Part shown: positions 6,960 to 13,118 of the stretch, piece after piece
Position numbering within the stretch: position 1 is the first letter of the stretch
Layout of the letters: every line of letters begins with the position of its first letter
Origin: UBA4246 sp045113475
Lineage (GTDB): Bacteria > Bacillota > Clostridia > Christensenellales > Aristaeellaceae
Direction of reading: 5' to 3'
Length of the DNA stretch: 15,400 nucleotides
Assembly: GCA_045113475.1 (NCBI GenBank)
Contig: JBGUIY010000255.1
Coordinates: 1-15,400 of the forward strand
Notes under the pieces: generated by a model
The model's input: only the letters and a program-made list of their open reading frames with translations
The model's database searches: none
What the model was told of the DNA's origin: nothing
Position numbers and translations under genes: made by a program

Positions 6960-7817
6960 ATGGCTTCGAATAAGATAGAAGGCAATAAGAGGACCGTGCT
7001 CAGCATCATGGCAACCGCGCTGATGATCCTGTTTGCCATCTTCGCCATGGTCCCGTTCGCATTCATGTTCATGAGCTCCCTGAAGCCCGGCACCGAAATG
7101 ATGCGCTACGGCCTGACCCTTAAGTTTGATCCCGGCATCTCTTCCTTCCAGAATTACACAGCGCTGAATACCTACCGTGACGGCGTATACTGGCACTGGT
7201 ACAAATCCAGCGCCATCATCATGATCCTGCAGACCGGCATCGGCCTGTTCTTCAGCTCCCTGGTCGGCTACGGCCTGGCCATGTACCAGTTCAAGGGCAG
7301 GAGCCTGATTTTCTCCCTGGTGCTGGTTGTGATGATGCTGCCCTTTGAGATCCTGCTGCTGCCCATGTACCAGATGATGATCAGAGTGAAAATGATGAAC
7401 ACTTATCTGGGGGTCATCATCCCTTATCTGGTACCGCCTTTCATGATCTTCTTCTTCCGGCAGTACTGCCTGGGCATTCCAAAGGAGCTGATGGAAGCCG
7501 GCCGCATCGACGGCTGCTCTGACTACGGCATTTTCTGGCGCATCATGGTTCCCATCATGGTGCCGGCCTTCGGCGCCATGACCATTCTTTCCTGCATGAA
7601 CAGCTGGAACAACCTGCTGTGGCCCATGATCATCCTGCAGAGCGAGACGAAGCACACCATCCCCATCGGCATGGGCACCACCATCACCCCCTACGGAAAC
7701 GCATACGACGTACTGATGCCCGGTGCGGTCATGGCCGTTGTGCCCATCATCATTATCTACCTCTGTGCCCAGAAAGCCTTTATCACCGGCCTGACCGCCG
7801 GAAGCGTCAAGGGCTGA
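6960..7817 (+). CDS. Sugar ABC importer permease, MalG/UgpE type
   Basis: This 285-residue membrane protein is the second half of the channel. A cytoplasmic N-terminus precedes helix 1 (about 13-38). SSLKPGTEM after helix 1 is typical of the MalG group. Further helices lie at about 83-105, 116-138, 150-167, 201-220 and 252-270. The EAA loop is at residues 176-202 (ELMEAGRIDGCSDYGIFWRI and onward). AAGGAGGATTG overlaps the end of the preceding gene and places the ATG 1 nt after its stop, indicating translational coupling. No ATP-binding subunit follows: the operon ends in a strong terminator. As in other CUT1 importers of Firmicutes, a shared MsmX-like ATPase encoded elsewhere is expected. Confidence 0.92.
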   Translation: MASNKIEGNKRTVLSIMATALMILFAIFAMVPFAFMFMSSLKPGTEMMRYGLTLKFDPGISSFQNYTALNTYRDGVYWHWYKSSAIIMILQTGIGLFFSSLVGYGLAMYQFKGRSLIFSLVLVVMMLPFEILLLPMYQMMIRVKMMNTYLGVIIPYLVPPFMIFFFRQYCLGIPKELMEAGRIDGCSDYGIFWRIMVPIMVPAFGAMTILSCMNSWNNLLWPMIILQSETKHTIPIGMGTTITPYGNAYDVLMPGAVMAVVPIIIIYLCAQKAFITGLTAGSVKG

Positions 7818-7836
7818 TGAATCCGGAAACTATCAT

Positions 7837-7880
7837 AAACAGCGCGGCCGCCAAAGAAGCGGAACCGCGCTGTTTTTACA
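7837..7880 (+). terminator. Strong intrinsic terminator of the sugar importer operon
   Basis: AAACAGCGCGG (7837-7847) pairs perfectly with CCGCGCTGTTT (7865-7875). A second small stem inside the loop pairs CCGC at 7848-7851 with GCGG at 7859-7862. A T run completes it (TTTTT, 7873-7877). It starts 20 nt after the stop codon of the second permease and is the clearest terminator in the window. Confidence 0.88.
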
Positions 7881-7980
7881 TCATCGTTGAAAACAGTCCT
7901 GAAAAGCGAGTCCTGAAAGGTTTACTGATTCTCTTCTGAATTAAAAGAATCAATGTCAAGAAACATCGCTGCAATCACAT
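7876..7980. other. AT-richer spacer without a gene
   Basis: No convincing coding frame or ribosome binding site is visible. It contains a short tandem direct repeat, AGTCCTGAAA at 7895-7904 and 7909-7918 (period 14). A small hairpin pairs GATTCT at 7927-7932 with AGAATC at 7946-7951, without a T tract. Neither has a role I can name. Confidence 0.4.
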
Positions 7981-8174
7981 ATGGCGGGCCTGTAGCGGCG
8001 GCGCCTGCGCCGCCATCTTCATGGCGTAAAAGCTGTTATAATAACGAACACAACCCGAAAAACAATCACTCGAATCATTATTCCATGGGTATGGCGGTCA
8101 TATCGCGCGTGCACCGCGGGCGCAAGCGCCTCGCGCACCGCGCACGGGATGCCCGGGGGCCGCCGCTACGCCAT
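7981..8174. repeat. Inverted pair of GC-rich hairpin units, REP/BIME- or MITE-like element
   Basis: The left end reads ATGGCG (7981-7986), six extra bases, then TAGCGGCGG (7993-8001). The right end, read on the minus strand from 8174 to 8160, is ATGGCG followed directly by TAGCGGCGG, so the two ends form an imperfect terminal inverted repeat. The left unit contains a hairpin, GGCGGCGC (7997-8004) with GCGCCGCC (8007-8014), and a second, CGCCAT (8011-8016) with ATGGCG (8021-8026). The right unit (8091-8174) begins with ATGGCGG and holds a GGCGC-AA-GCGCC hairpin (8119-8130) within a very GC-rich core. The two units are separated by about 65 nt of AT-rich sequence. I saw no target-site duplication and no open frame that makes sense as a protein. 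A noncoding mobile repeat is inferred, since no second copy lies in this window. Confidence 0.55.
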
Positions 8175-8243
8175 TTACTCCATGATACGCTTAACGTCCA
8201 TGGATACCTTGCCACTCAAATGTTGTCATGCAAAGAAAACACA

Positions 8244-8272
8244 TTGAAAACAGCTGCGGGCTGTAGTAAAAT
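8244..8272 (+). promoter_or_regulatory. Promoter of the EamA transporter and esterase genes
   Basis: TTGAAA (-35) at 8244-8249 and TAAAAT (-10) at 8267-8272 are separated by 17 nt. Both match consensus at five of six positions. Transcription would start near 8279, about 30 nt before the start codon of the transporter. It lies 70 nt beyond the right end of the hairpin element. Confidence 0.7.
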
Positions 8273-8308
8273 ACACAGTCGTATATTCTTGACAGGAGGG
8301 CGCCGTGC

Positions 8309-9199
8309 ATGGGGTATGTATACCTGATCGTGGTCGCCCTGTTTTTCAGTTTCGGCGGCACCTGCGTGAAGCTGATACGGCCCAGCTTCTCGCCGTCCAT
8401 GATCACCTTCATGCGCTTCTTCGTCGGCGTCCTCTGGCTGCTGGCGCTGAAGGCCGTGACCCGCAAGCGGCTGCGTCCAGGCTTTAAGGACGCCCTCAAA
8501 AAGCACTGGAAATGGCTGGTTTTCGGCGCTGCGGCCAAATTCCTGGCCTACACCACGGAAAACATCGCCCTGTCCATCGGCGTTTCTTACGGGGCGATCC
8601 TGACCCAGCCGGCGCAGATGGTGCTGCTGACCCTGCTGAGCGTAACGGTGCTGCGCGAAAAAATGAGCGCCGCCCGATGGGCAGGGATCATTTGCTGCGT
8701 ACTCGGCATCCTGCTGATCTCCTGGAACGGGCTGCCGCTCTCCGCGCTGCCGGAAGGGAACCTGACGCTGACTCTGCTCTTCGTGTTCTCCGGCGCGTGC
8801 GCGGGGCTGTTCGTTTTCGCGCAGAAGCAGCTGGCAGCGGATTTCGACATCCTGGACAGCAACCTGTGTATGTTCGTCCTGTCGGCGGCGGCCGCCCTGC
8901 CGGTGCCGCTGATCGAAGGCAACCTGCTTCCCGCCGCGCCGCCCGGGCCGCTGTGCGTCGCCGCCATCATCTGGTTCGGCTTCGTGACCGGCATCGGCTT
9001 CTATCTCAACGCAAAGGCCATTCCCCTGGTGCCCTTCCGGATGGTCGCGCCGCTGCAGAGCACCATGGTGTTCTTTACCCTGGCCTGGGGCGTGCTCTTT
9101 TTCCACGAGACGGTCACCGGCTGGATCATCGGCGGCACGCTGCTGTTCGTCGCCGGGGTCGTGCTGATGCAGGGCCGGAGCGCCCCCGCCCGGGCATAA
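8309..9199 (+). CDS. DMT-superfamily transporter with two EamA domains
   Basis: This 296-residue integral membrane protein has two tandem EamA repeats (about residues 3-135 and 150-290), each with about five hydrophobic helices. Visible marks are SFGGTCVKL in helix 1, the MRFFVG segment in helix 2, and LTQPAQMVLLTLLSVTVLREK near the end of repeat 1. The matching segment of repeat 2 is LQSTMVFFTLAWGVLFFHETVTG. The family exports or imports small metabolites such as amino acids, nucleobases or drugs, and the substrate cannot be predicted. AGGAGG at 8294-8299 sets the ATG at 8309; the GTG at 8305 is out of frame. The esterase follows after 51 nt without an obvious promoter, so the two are probably cotranscribed. 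Confidence 0.88.
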   Translation: MGYVYLIVVALFFSFGGTCVKLIRPSFSPSMITFMRFFVGVLWLLALKAVTRKRLRPGFKDALKKHWKWLVFGAAAKFLAYTTENIALSIGVSYGAILTQPAQMVLLTLLSVTVLREKMSAARWAGIICCVLGILLISWNGLPLSALPEGNLTLTLLFVFSGACAGLFVFAQKQLAADFDILDSNLCMFVLSAAAALPVPLIEGNLLPAAPPGPLCVAAIIWFGFVTGIGFYLNAKAIPLVPFRMVAPLQSTMVFFTLAWGVLFFHETVTGWIIGGTLLFVAGVVLMQGRSAPARA

Positions 9200-9250
9200 C
9201 TGTCCCGAACTACCCCGGCGAAGCCGGAAAGAATAAGGAGGAAAAATACG

Positions 9251-10330
9251 ATGGAAAAGACCTGGCCGCTGGACACCGCAGTTTCCTTTGATCCATACTT
9301 CGGAGAGCCCGACCGCGACGGCGATCAGGGCTATCAGTTCCTGCCCGACGGTAAGGTGCTGGTGCGCCTCAAAGCCCCTGGGGCGAAGGAGGTCGCGCTG
9401 GACCAGTTCGGGCGCATGCACCCGCTCACACGGCAGTCCGGAGACACATGGGAGGGCACCGTGGACCTGGGCCGGGGCTTCCAGTACTTTTTCCTGAAGG
9501 TGGACGGCTGCGACGTGCTGAGCCCCTACCTGCCCATCGGCTACGGCTGCTGCCGGCCCATGAACTTCCTGGACGTGCCGGTGCCGGGCGAGGAGGAATG
9601 GGGCGCCCTGGAGGGCGTGCCCCACGGCGCGGTGACGCGGCACGTCTTCCCCTCCTCCGTCACGGGCAAGCCTGAGGTGTGCCTGGTCTACACCCCCGCA
9701 TCCTATGATCCGGCCAAAAAGTACCCTGTGCTGTACCTGCAGCACGGCTACGGTGAGAACGAGACCGGCTGGGTATACCAGGGCCACGTGGGCCGCATCG
9801 CCGACCGACTGCTGGCGGAAGGGAAAATGCGGGAAATGATCATCGTGATGGGCAACGGCATGACCCGCGGCACAGACATCCGCCAGGGCCGGATGCTCTT
9901 CCCCGAGGTGCTGCTGAAGGACCTGATCCCCTTCATCGAAGCCCGCTATCCGGTGCTGACCGACAAGTGGCACCGCGCCATGGCGGGGCTGAGCATGGGC
10001 AGCTTCCAGACCAGTTTCGTCACCCTACAGCATCCCGACATGTTCGGCTACGCGGGGATCTTCAGCGGTTTCCTGCGCAGTATCCGCGGGGACGACAACC
10101 GCCATCTTGCCCTGCTGGACGAGCCGGAGAAATTCCGCGAGTCCTTCCGGGTGTTCTACCGCGCCATGGGCACGGAGGACCAGTTCTTCAGTTCCTTCCT
10201 GGAGGAGGACGGCCTGGTGAAGGAAAAAGGCGTGGACATGATCCGCCGCACCTTCCCCGGCGGCCACGACTGGGGCGTCTGGCGGCGGTGCATCCACGAA
10301 TTCCTGCCGCTGATCTTCCGGGAGGGCTGA
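9251..10330 (+). CDS. Cytosolic CE1-like esterase (alpha/beta hydrolase) with an N-terminal beta-sandwich domain
   Basis: This 359-residue protein combines an N-terminal immunoglobulin-like/CBM48-type domain (about 30-110, KVLVRLKAPGAKEVAL and the WEGTVDLGRGFQYFFLKVDG strand pattern) with a C-terminal esterase-D/feruloyl-esterase-like domain (about 125-356). The nucleophile is Ser248 in GLSMG (246-250), His339 in GGHDW is the catalytic His, and Asp310 in GTEDQF is the probable acid. HGYGEN at 165-170 forms the oxyanion region. This two-domain plan is known in enzymes that remove feruloyl or acetyl groups from plant xylan. There is no signal peptide, so it should act on imported oligosaccharides or other intracellular esters. 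GGAGGA at 9237-9242 precedes the ATG. A small GAA-loop hairpin (9215-9227) lies in the spacer from the transporter. The exact substrate is inferred. Confidence 0.83.
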   Translation: MEKTWPLDTAVSFDPYFGEPDRDGDQGYQFLPDGKVLVRLKAPGAKEVALDQFGRMHPLTRQSGDTWEGTVDLGRGFQYFFLKVDGCDVLSPYLPIGYGCCRPMNFLDVPVPGEEEWGALEGVPHGAVTRHVFPSSVTGKPEVCLVYTPASYDPAKKYPVLYLQHGYGENETGWVYQGHVGRIADRLLAEGKMREMIIVMGNGMTRGTDIRQGRMLFPEVLLKDLIPFIEARYPVLTDKWHRAMAGLSMGSFQTSFVTLQHPDMFGYAGIFSGFLRSIRGDDNRHLALLDEPEKFRESFRVFYRAMGTEDQFFSSFLEEDGLVKEKGVDMIRRTFPGGHDWGVWRRCIHEFLPLIFREG

Positions 10331-10366
10331 CTTTGGGCGCATGAAAATAAAAAGCCAGATAATACA

Positions 10367-10395
10367 TTGCATCCCCCTCTTTTTGGTGGTAGAAT
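10367..10395 (+). promoter_or_regulatory. Promoter of the mini-gene and the exported protein gene
   Basis: TTGCAT (-35, 10367-10372) and TAGAAT (-10, 10390-10395) are spaced by 17 nt. The start would be near 10402, leaving an untranslated leader of about 85 nt before the mini-gene at 10486. I saw no clear riboswitch or attenuator fold in that leader. No terminator is visible between the esterase stop at 10330 and this promoter, so some read-through is possible. Confidence 0.65.
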
Positions 10396-10485
10396 AGCCC
10401 CCGGAATCAGGATACGATACTCAGCGGGTAAAACGAAACACCGGGCGGAAGTATGCGAATTTGTCTGTGCGGGAGGAAATTTGCC

Positions 10486-10602
10486 ATGCCGGAAGTACAG
10501 TGGCAGCGCCGTTTTGACGAGCCGGAGAAGGAAACCGAAGAGATCGCCAACATGGACAGGACCGACTACGAGGTCCTCCTGGCCGAGATCGAACGGCGCT
10601 GA
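10486..10602 (+). CDS. Small acidic protein of 38 residues, unknown function
   Basis: This short gene begins MPEVQWQRRF and ends LLAEIERR. It is rich in Glu, Asp and Arg (about ten acidic Glu plus three Asp, against six Arg and one Lys), so acidic overall, and probably helical from about residue 12 onward. It has no membrane segment, signal peptide or Cys. Support for it being real: GGGAGGA at 10471-10477 lies an appropriate distance before the ATG, it has its own promoter and leader, and it ends 33 nt before the next gene with no terminator between. I do not recognise the family. It may be a genuine small protein or a leader peptide for the downstream gene. Confidence 0.6.
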   Translation: MPEVQWQRRFDEPEKETEEIANMDRTDYEVLLAEIERR

Positions 10603-10635
10603 CATGGACTCACTGACGCAAAACACGGAGGAAGT

Positions 10636-11295
10636 ATGAAAAAGACGGTATTGAGGTCTCTCATCCCCTGCTGCCTCGCGCTGATGATCCTGCTCGCCGG
10701 GATGCCGGCCGCGCAGGCGGACAAGCTCCAGGACGCGCTGAACGCGTCGGTCCCCTTCGGCATCGCCCACGCCGACGACGGCAAGGGCCTGCCGGTATAC
10801 AAGACTGCCAGCACCAGGACCCCGGTGGATACCCTGGCGGACTATCAGGTGTGCGCCATCCTCTCCTCTTCGGCTTCCGGCCAGAAAACCTGGCTGAAGA
10901 TCCGCTACCTGGACCGCAAAACGCTGAAGGAAGGCTATGTTCCGGAGGACGGCTTCTACCAGCTGACCGTGATCGGCCTCGCGACGGTGCTGAAGGACGC
11001 GGCAGCGGCGGCGGAAGTCGCCAAACTGATCCAGGACGCCAAGGCGGACCAGTTCGTCGCCCAGGCGCGGCCCACCGCGGCGCCGGCAGTTACGGCCACA
11101 CCCAGGAAGAAGGCGACGGCCACCCCCGCCTCCTCGAGGAAGCGCTACATCCTGAACACGAAGACAATGAAGTTCCATCTCCCCAGCTGCAGCGAAGCGG
11201 AACGGATCTCCGCCGAGAATAAGAAGACCACCACCACTACCCGGGAAAGCCTTATCTCCCAGGGCTATGAAGCCTGCCAGAAGTGCAATCCCTGA
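10636..11295 (+). CDS. Exported protein with SH3-like region and C-terminal Cys/His metal-finger domain
   Basis: The 219-residue protein has a signal peptide (residues 1-28, cleavage likely after AQA) and an SH3b-like segment (about 48-112, including GLPVYKTAS and WLKIRYLD...GYVPEDGF). A helical Ala-rich stretch follows (about 115-145), then a Pro/Thr/Ala/Lys-rich linker (about 145-170). The C-terminal domain is YILNTKTMKFHLPSC... ending YEACQKCNP. His181, Cys185, Cys214 and Cys217 form a likely Zn site resembling the Ada metal-binding-like domain found at the ends of secreted nucleases and ComEC-like proteins. No nuclease or peptidase domain is present. The linker and SH3 part suggest a role at the cell wall. 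GGAGGAAGT precedes the ATG. The function is unknown; the domain reading is moderately sure. Confidence 0.75.
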   Translation: MKKTVLRSLIPCCLALMILLAGMPAAQADKLQDALNASVPFGIAHADDGKGLPVYKTASTRTPVDTLADYQVCAILSSSASGQKTWLKIRYLDRKTLKEGYVPEDGFYQLTVIGLATVLKDAAAAAEVAKLIQDAKADQFVAQARPTAAPAVTATPRKKATATPASSRKRYILNTKTMKFHLPSCSEAERISAENKKTTTTTRESLISQGYEACQKCNP

Positions 11296-11325
11296 TAAAT
11301 CGTCTGTTTTCCTCATTTCACAGAC

Positions 11326-11357
11326 AGCTCCGCGGTTTTTTCGCCGCGGGGCTTTTT
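11326..11357 (+). terminator. Intrinsic terminator after the exported protein gene
   Basis: AGCTCCGCGG (11326-11335) pairs with CCGCGGGGCT (11344-11353), ten base pairs with one G-U, across a TTTTTTCG loop. TTTTT (11353-11357) follows. It is 31 nt after the stop codon and separates this transcript from the rubredoxin promoter. Confidence 0.85.
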
Positions 11358-11447
11358 GATTGTTCCCTGACCCTGCGCGGCCATGGCTGTCCATCGCCCC
11401 GTTCCGTGAAATACTCCCGTAAAACCCGATAAAATACAGGAATCTCA

Positions 11448-11476
11448 TTGCATTTTACTGTGCTTTCATGTATAAT
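11448..11476 (+). promoter_or_regulatory. Promoter of the rubredoxin-led redox transcript
   Basis: TTGCAT (-35, 11448-11453), a 17-nt spacer and a perfect TATAAT (-10, 11471-11476) lie upstream of the rubredoxin gene. The leader would be about 40 nt. I saw no palindromic operator in the surrounding sequence. Confidence 0.75.
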
Positions 11477-11522
11477 CTTCTCAAACGGCCGACAGAAATC
11501 GGACCGGAAAGGAGCAAAACAT

Positions 11523-11678
11523 ATGGAAAAGTATGAATGCCCGTGCGGATATGTGTATGACCCCGAGGTCGGCGATCCCGAAGGCGGCATCGCACCCGGC
11601 ACCGCGTTCGAGGATATCCCGGATGACTGGGTATGCCCGGTCTGCGGCTTGGGGAAGGACGCCTTCACAGTAGCGTAA
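11523..11678 (+). CDS. Rubredoxin with an atypical Cys-x-Cys first iron-binding loop
   Basis: This 51-residue cytosolic one-electron carrier binds a single iron through four cysteines. The fold signature is complete from GYVYDPEVGDP through GIAPGTAFEDIPDDWVCPVCGLGKD, with the second knuckle CPVCG in canonical spacing. The first knuckle is C6-P7-C8-G9, one residue shorter than the family's usual CxxCG; the DNA reads TGC CCG TGC GGA, so this is not a frameshift. All four Cys are present. The longer in-frame ATG at 11448 overlaps the promoter, while AAAGGAG at about 11510-11516 supports the ATG at 11523. Rubredoxins of anaerobes pass electrons to rubrerythrin, flavodiiron proteins or superoxide reductase, none of which is in this window. 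Confidence 0.93.
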   Translation: MEKYECPCGYVYDPEVGDPEGGIAPGTAFEDIPDDWVCPVCGLGKDAFTVA

Positions 11679-11686
11679 CGACAGTG

Positions 11687-11711
11687 AGAGCCGCCCTCGG
11701 GCGGCTCTTTT
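11687..11711 (+). terminator. Intrinsic terminator or leaky hairpin between rubredoxin and cyclophilin
   Basis: AGAGCCGCCC (11687-11696) pairs perfectly with GGGCGGCTCT (11699-11708) around a very tight turn, followed by TTTT. It begins 8 nt after the rubredoxin stop. No good promoter is visible in the 29 nt between the hairpin and the cyclophilin gene. Either read-through feeds the downstream genes or a promoter I cannot recognise lies here. Confidence 0.75.
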
Positions 11712-11740
11712 CCGATGTATCATTTATAAAGGAGAAACCA

Positions 11741-12262
11741 ATGAATCCCACTTTCGTCATTGAAATGGAAAACGGCGGCAGGATGAGCGGCGAGCTCTAC
11801 CCGGACATCGCGCCGGAATCCGTCGGCAATTTCGTCGCGCTGGCCAACAGCGGGTTTTACGACGGGCTGATCTTCCACCGGGTCATCCCCGGCTTCATGA
11901 TCCAGGGCGGCGACCCCCAGGGCACCGGCATGGGCGGCCCCGGCTACTGCATCAAGGGCGAGTTCCGGCAGAACGGCGTGGACAACTTCCTCAAGCACAC
12001 CGAGGGCGTGCTGTCCATGGCCCGCAGCATGATGCCCAATTCCGCGGGCAGCCAGTTCTTCATCATGACCAGCGATTCCCCGCACCTGGACGGGGCTTAC
12101 GCCGCCTTCGGCAAAGTGCTGGAAGGCATGGAGACCGCCTACCAGATCGTCAATACCAGGCGCGACTTCCGCGACAAGCCCCTGGTCGCGCAGAAGATCA
12201 AATCCATCCGGGTGGAAACCAACGGACAGGATTATCCGTTTACCAAGCTGAAAGGGCGGTAA
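11741..12262 (+). CDS. Peptidyl-prolyl cis-trans isomerase, cyclophilin type
   Basis: This 173-residue cyclophilin speeds cis-trans isomerisation of Xaa-Pro bonds during protein folding. It has no signal peptide and should be cytosolic. The active-site block FHRVIPGFMIQGGD lies at 45-58 (with Arg47, Phe52 and Gln55), followed by GVLSMARS (89-96) and SQFFI (104-108). The position of the cyclosporin-binding Trp of eukaryotic forms is His115 (SPHLDG), as in many bacterial members. AAAGGAGAAACC precedes the ATG at 11741; an earlier in-frame ATG would overlap the rubredoxin gene. The next gene, nfnA, starts 4 nt after the stop, so cyclophilin is probably the first gene of the nfn operon. Confidence 0.93.
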   Translation: MNPTFVIEMENGGRMSGELYPDIAPESVGNFVALANSGFYDGLIFHRVIPGFMIQGGDPQGTGMGGPGYCIKGEFRQNGVDNFLKHTEGVLSMARSMMPNSAGSQFFIMTSDSPHLDGAYAAFGKVLEGMETAYQIVNTRRDFRDKPLVAQKIKSIRVETNGQDYPFTKLKGR

Positions 12263-12266
12263 TGTC

Positions 12267-13118
12267 ATGAACAGGATCATTCTGAGAAAAGCGCTGAACC
12301 CCACCGTCACCCTGCTGACGGTGGAAGCGCCGCTGATCGCGCGGAAGGCGGAGCCGGGGCAGTTCGTCATCGTCCGGCCCGACGCGGAGGGCGAGCGCAT
12401 CCCCCTGACCATCGCCGATTTTGACCGCGCGGCGGGTACGGTGACCATCATCTTCCAGATCGTGGGCGCCACCACGGAGAAGCTCAACCACCTGATGGAA
12501 GGGGAATTCCTTGAGGACATCGCCGGCCCCCTGGGCCGGGCGACCCATACGGAAGGGCTCAAGAAGGTCGCTGTGGTCGGCGGCGGCGTGGGCTGCGCCA
12601 TCGCCTATCCCGTGGCCAAAAAGCTCTTCGACCAGGGCGCCGAAGTCCACACCGTGGCGGGCTTCCGCACGAAGGACCTGGTGATCCTGGAAGACGAGTT
12701 CGCCGCCCACTCCACCCTTTTCAAGCGCATGAGCGACGACGGCAGCTGGGGCGAAAAGGGCCTGGTCACCGACGCGCTGAAGGCACTGATCGAAGCCGGC
12801 AACCGGTATGACGAAGTCATCACCATCGGCCCCCTGATCATGATGAAGTTCGTGTGCGCGCTCACGAAGCAGTACGGCATCAAAACCATCGCCAGCATGA
12901 ACCCGATCATGATCGACGGCACGGGCATGTGCGGCGGCTGCCGCCTGACCGTGGGCGGCGAGACGAAGTTCGCCTGCGTCGACGGCCCCGAGTTCGACGG
13001 CCACCTGATCGACTTTGACGAGGCCATGTCCCGCGGGCGCATGTACCAAGACTTCGAGCGCCGGGCTTACGACGCAGCCTGCAATCTGTTCCGCGCGGCC
13101 GAAGGGAGGAATCAGTGA
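12267..13118 (+). CDS. nfnA: NfnA: FAD/[2Fe-2S] subunit of NADH-dependent reduced ferredoxin:NADP+ oxidoreductase
   Basis: This 283-residue subunit binds FAD, NADH and a [2Fe-2S] cluster and works with NfnB. The complex catalyses NADH + reduced ferredoxin + 2 NADP+ to NAD+ + oxidised ferredoxin + 2 NADPH by flavin-based electron bifurcation, reversibly, in the cytosol. A FAD-binding barrel occupies about 1-95 (GQFVIV and the RIPLTI motif at 44-49), then the nucleotide domain VAVVGGGVGCA (101-111). The cluster ligands are probably Asp217, Cys222, Cys225 and Cys237 (DGTGMCGGC and later FACVDGPEFDGH). PyrK of dihydroorotate dehydrogenase is related, but the partner gene fixes the identity. The stop codon overlaps the nfnB start by 1 nt. 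Confidence 0.92.
   Translation: MNRIILRKALNPTVTLLTVEAPLIARKAEPGQFVIVRPDAEGERIPLTIADFDRAAGTVTIIFQIVGATTEKLNHLMEGEFLEDIAGPLGRATHTEGLKKVAVVGGGVGCAIAYPVAKKLFDQGAEVHTVAGFRTKDLVILEDEFAAHSTLFKRMSDDGSWGEKGLVTDALKALIEAGNRYDEVITIGPLIMMKFVCALTKQYGIKTIASMNPIMIDGTGMCGGCRLTVGGETKFACVDGPEFDGHLIDFDEAMSRGRMYQDFERRAYDAACNLFRAAEGRNQ

Noticed and set aside
7895..7918. Start of a direct-repeat or CRISPR-like array (AGTCCTGAAA twice)
   Set aside because: Only two 10-nt copies with period 14, no further repeats and no cas genes.
7953..8327. Plus-strand open frame of 124 codons through the hairpin element
   Set aside because: No ribosome binding site, translation dominated by the repeats, and it overlaps the transporter promoter and start. 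Treated as noncoding.
8216..9973. Very long open frame on the minus strand opposite the transporter and esterase genes
   Set aside because: It overlaps two well-supported plus-strand genes, has no family resemblance and a low-complexity His/Gln/Gly/Arg-rich translation. Such antisense frames arise from the high third-position GC of this genome.
10156..11448. Long minus-strand open frame across the esterase end, the mini-gene and the exported protein gene
   Set aside because: It runs through promoters and across plus-strand genes with good ribosome sites, and its translation has no recognisable domain.
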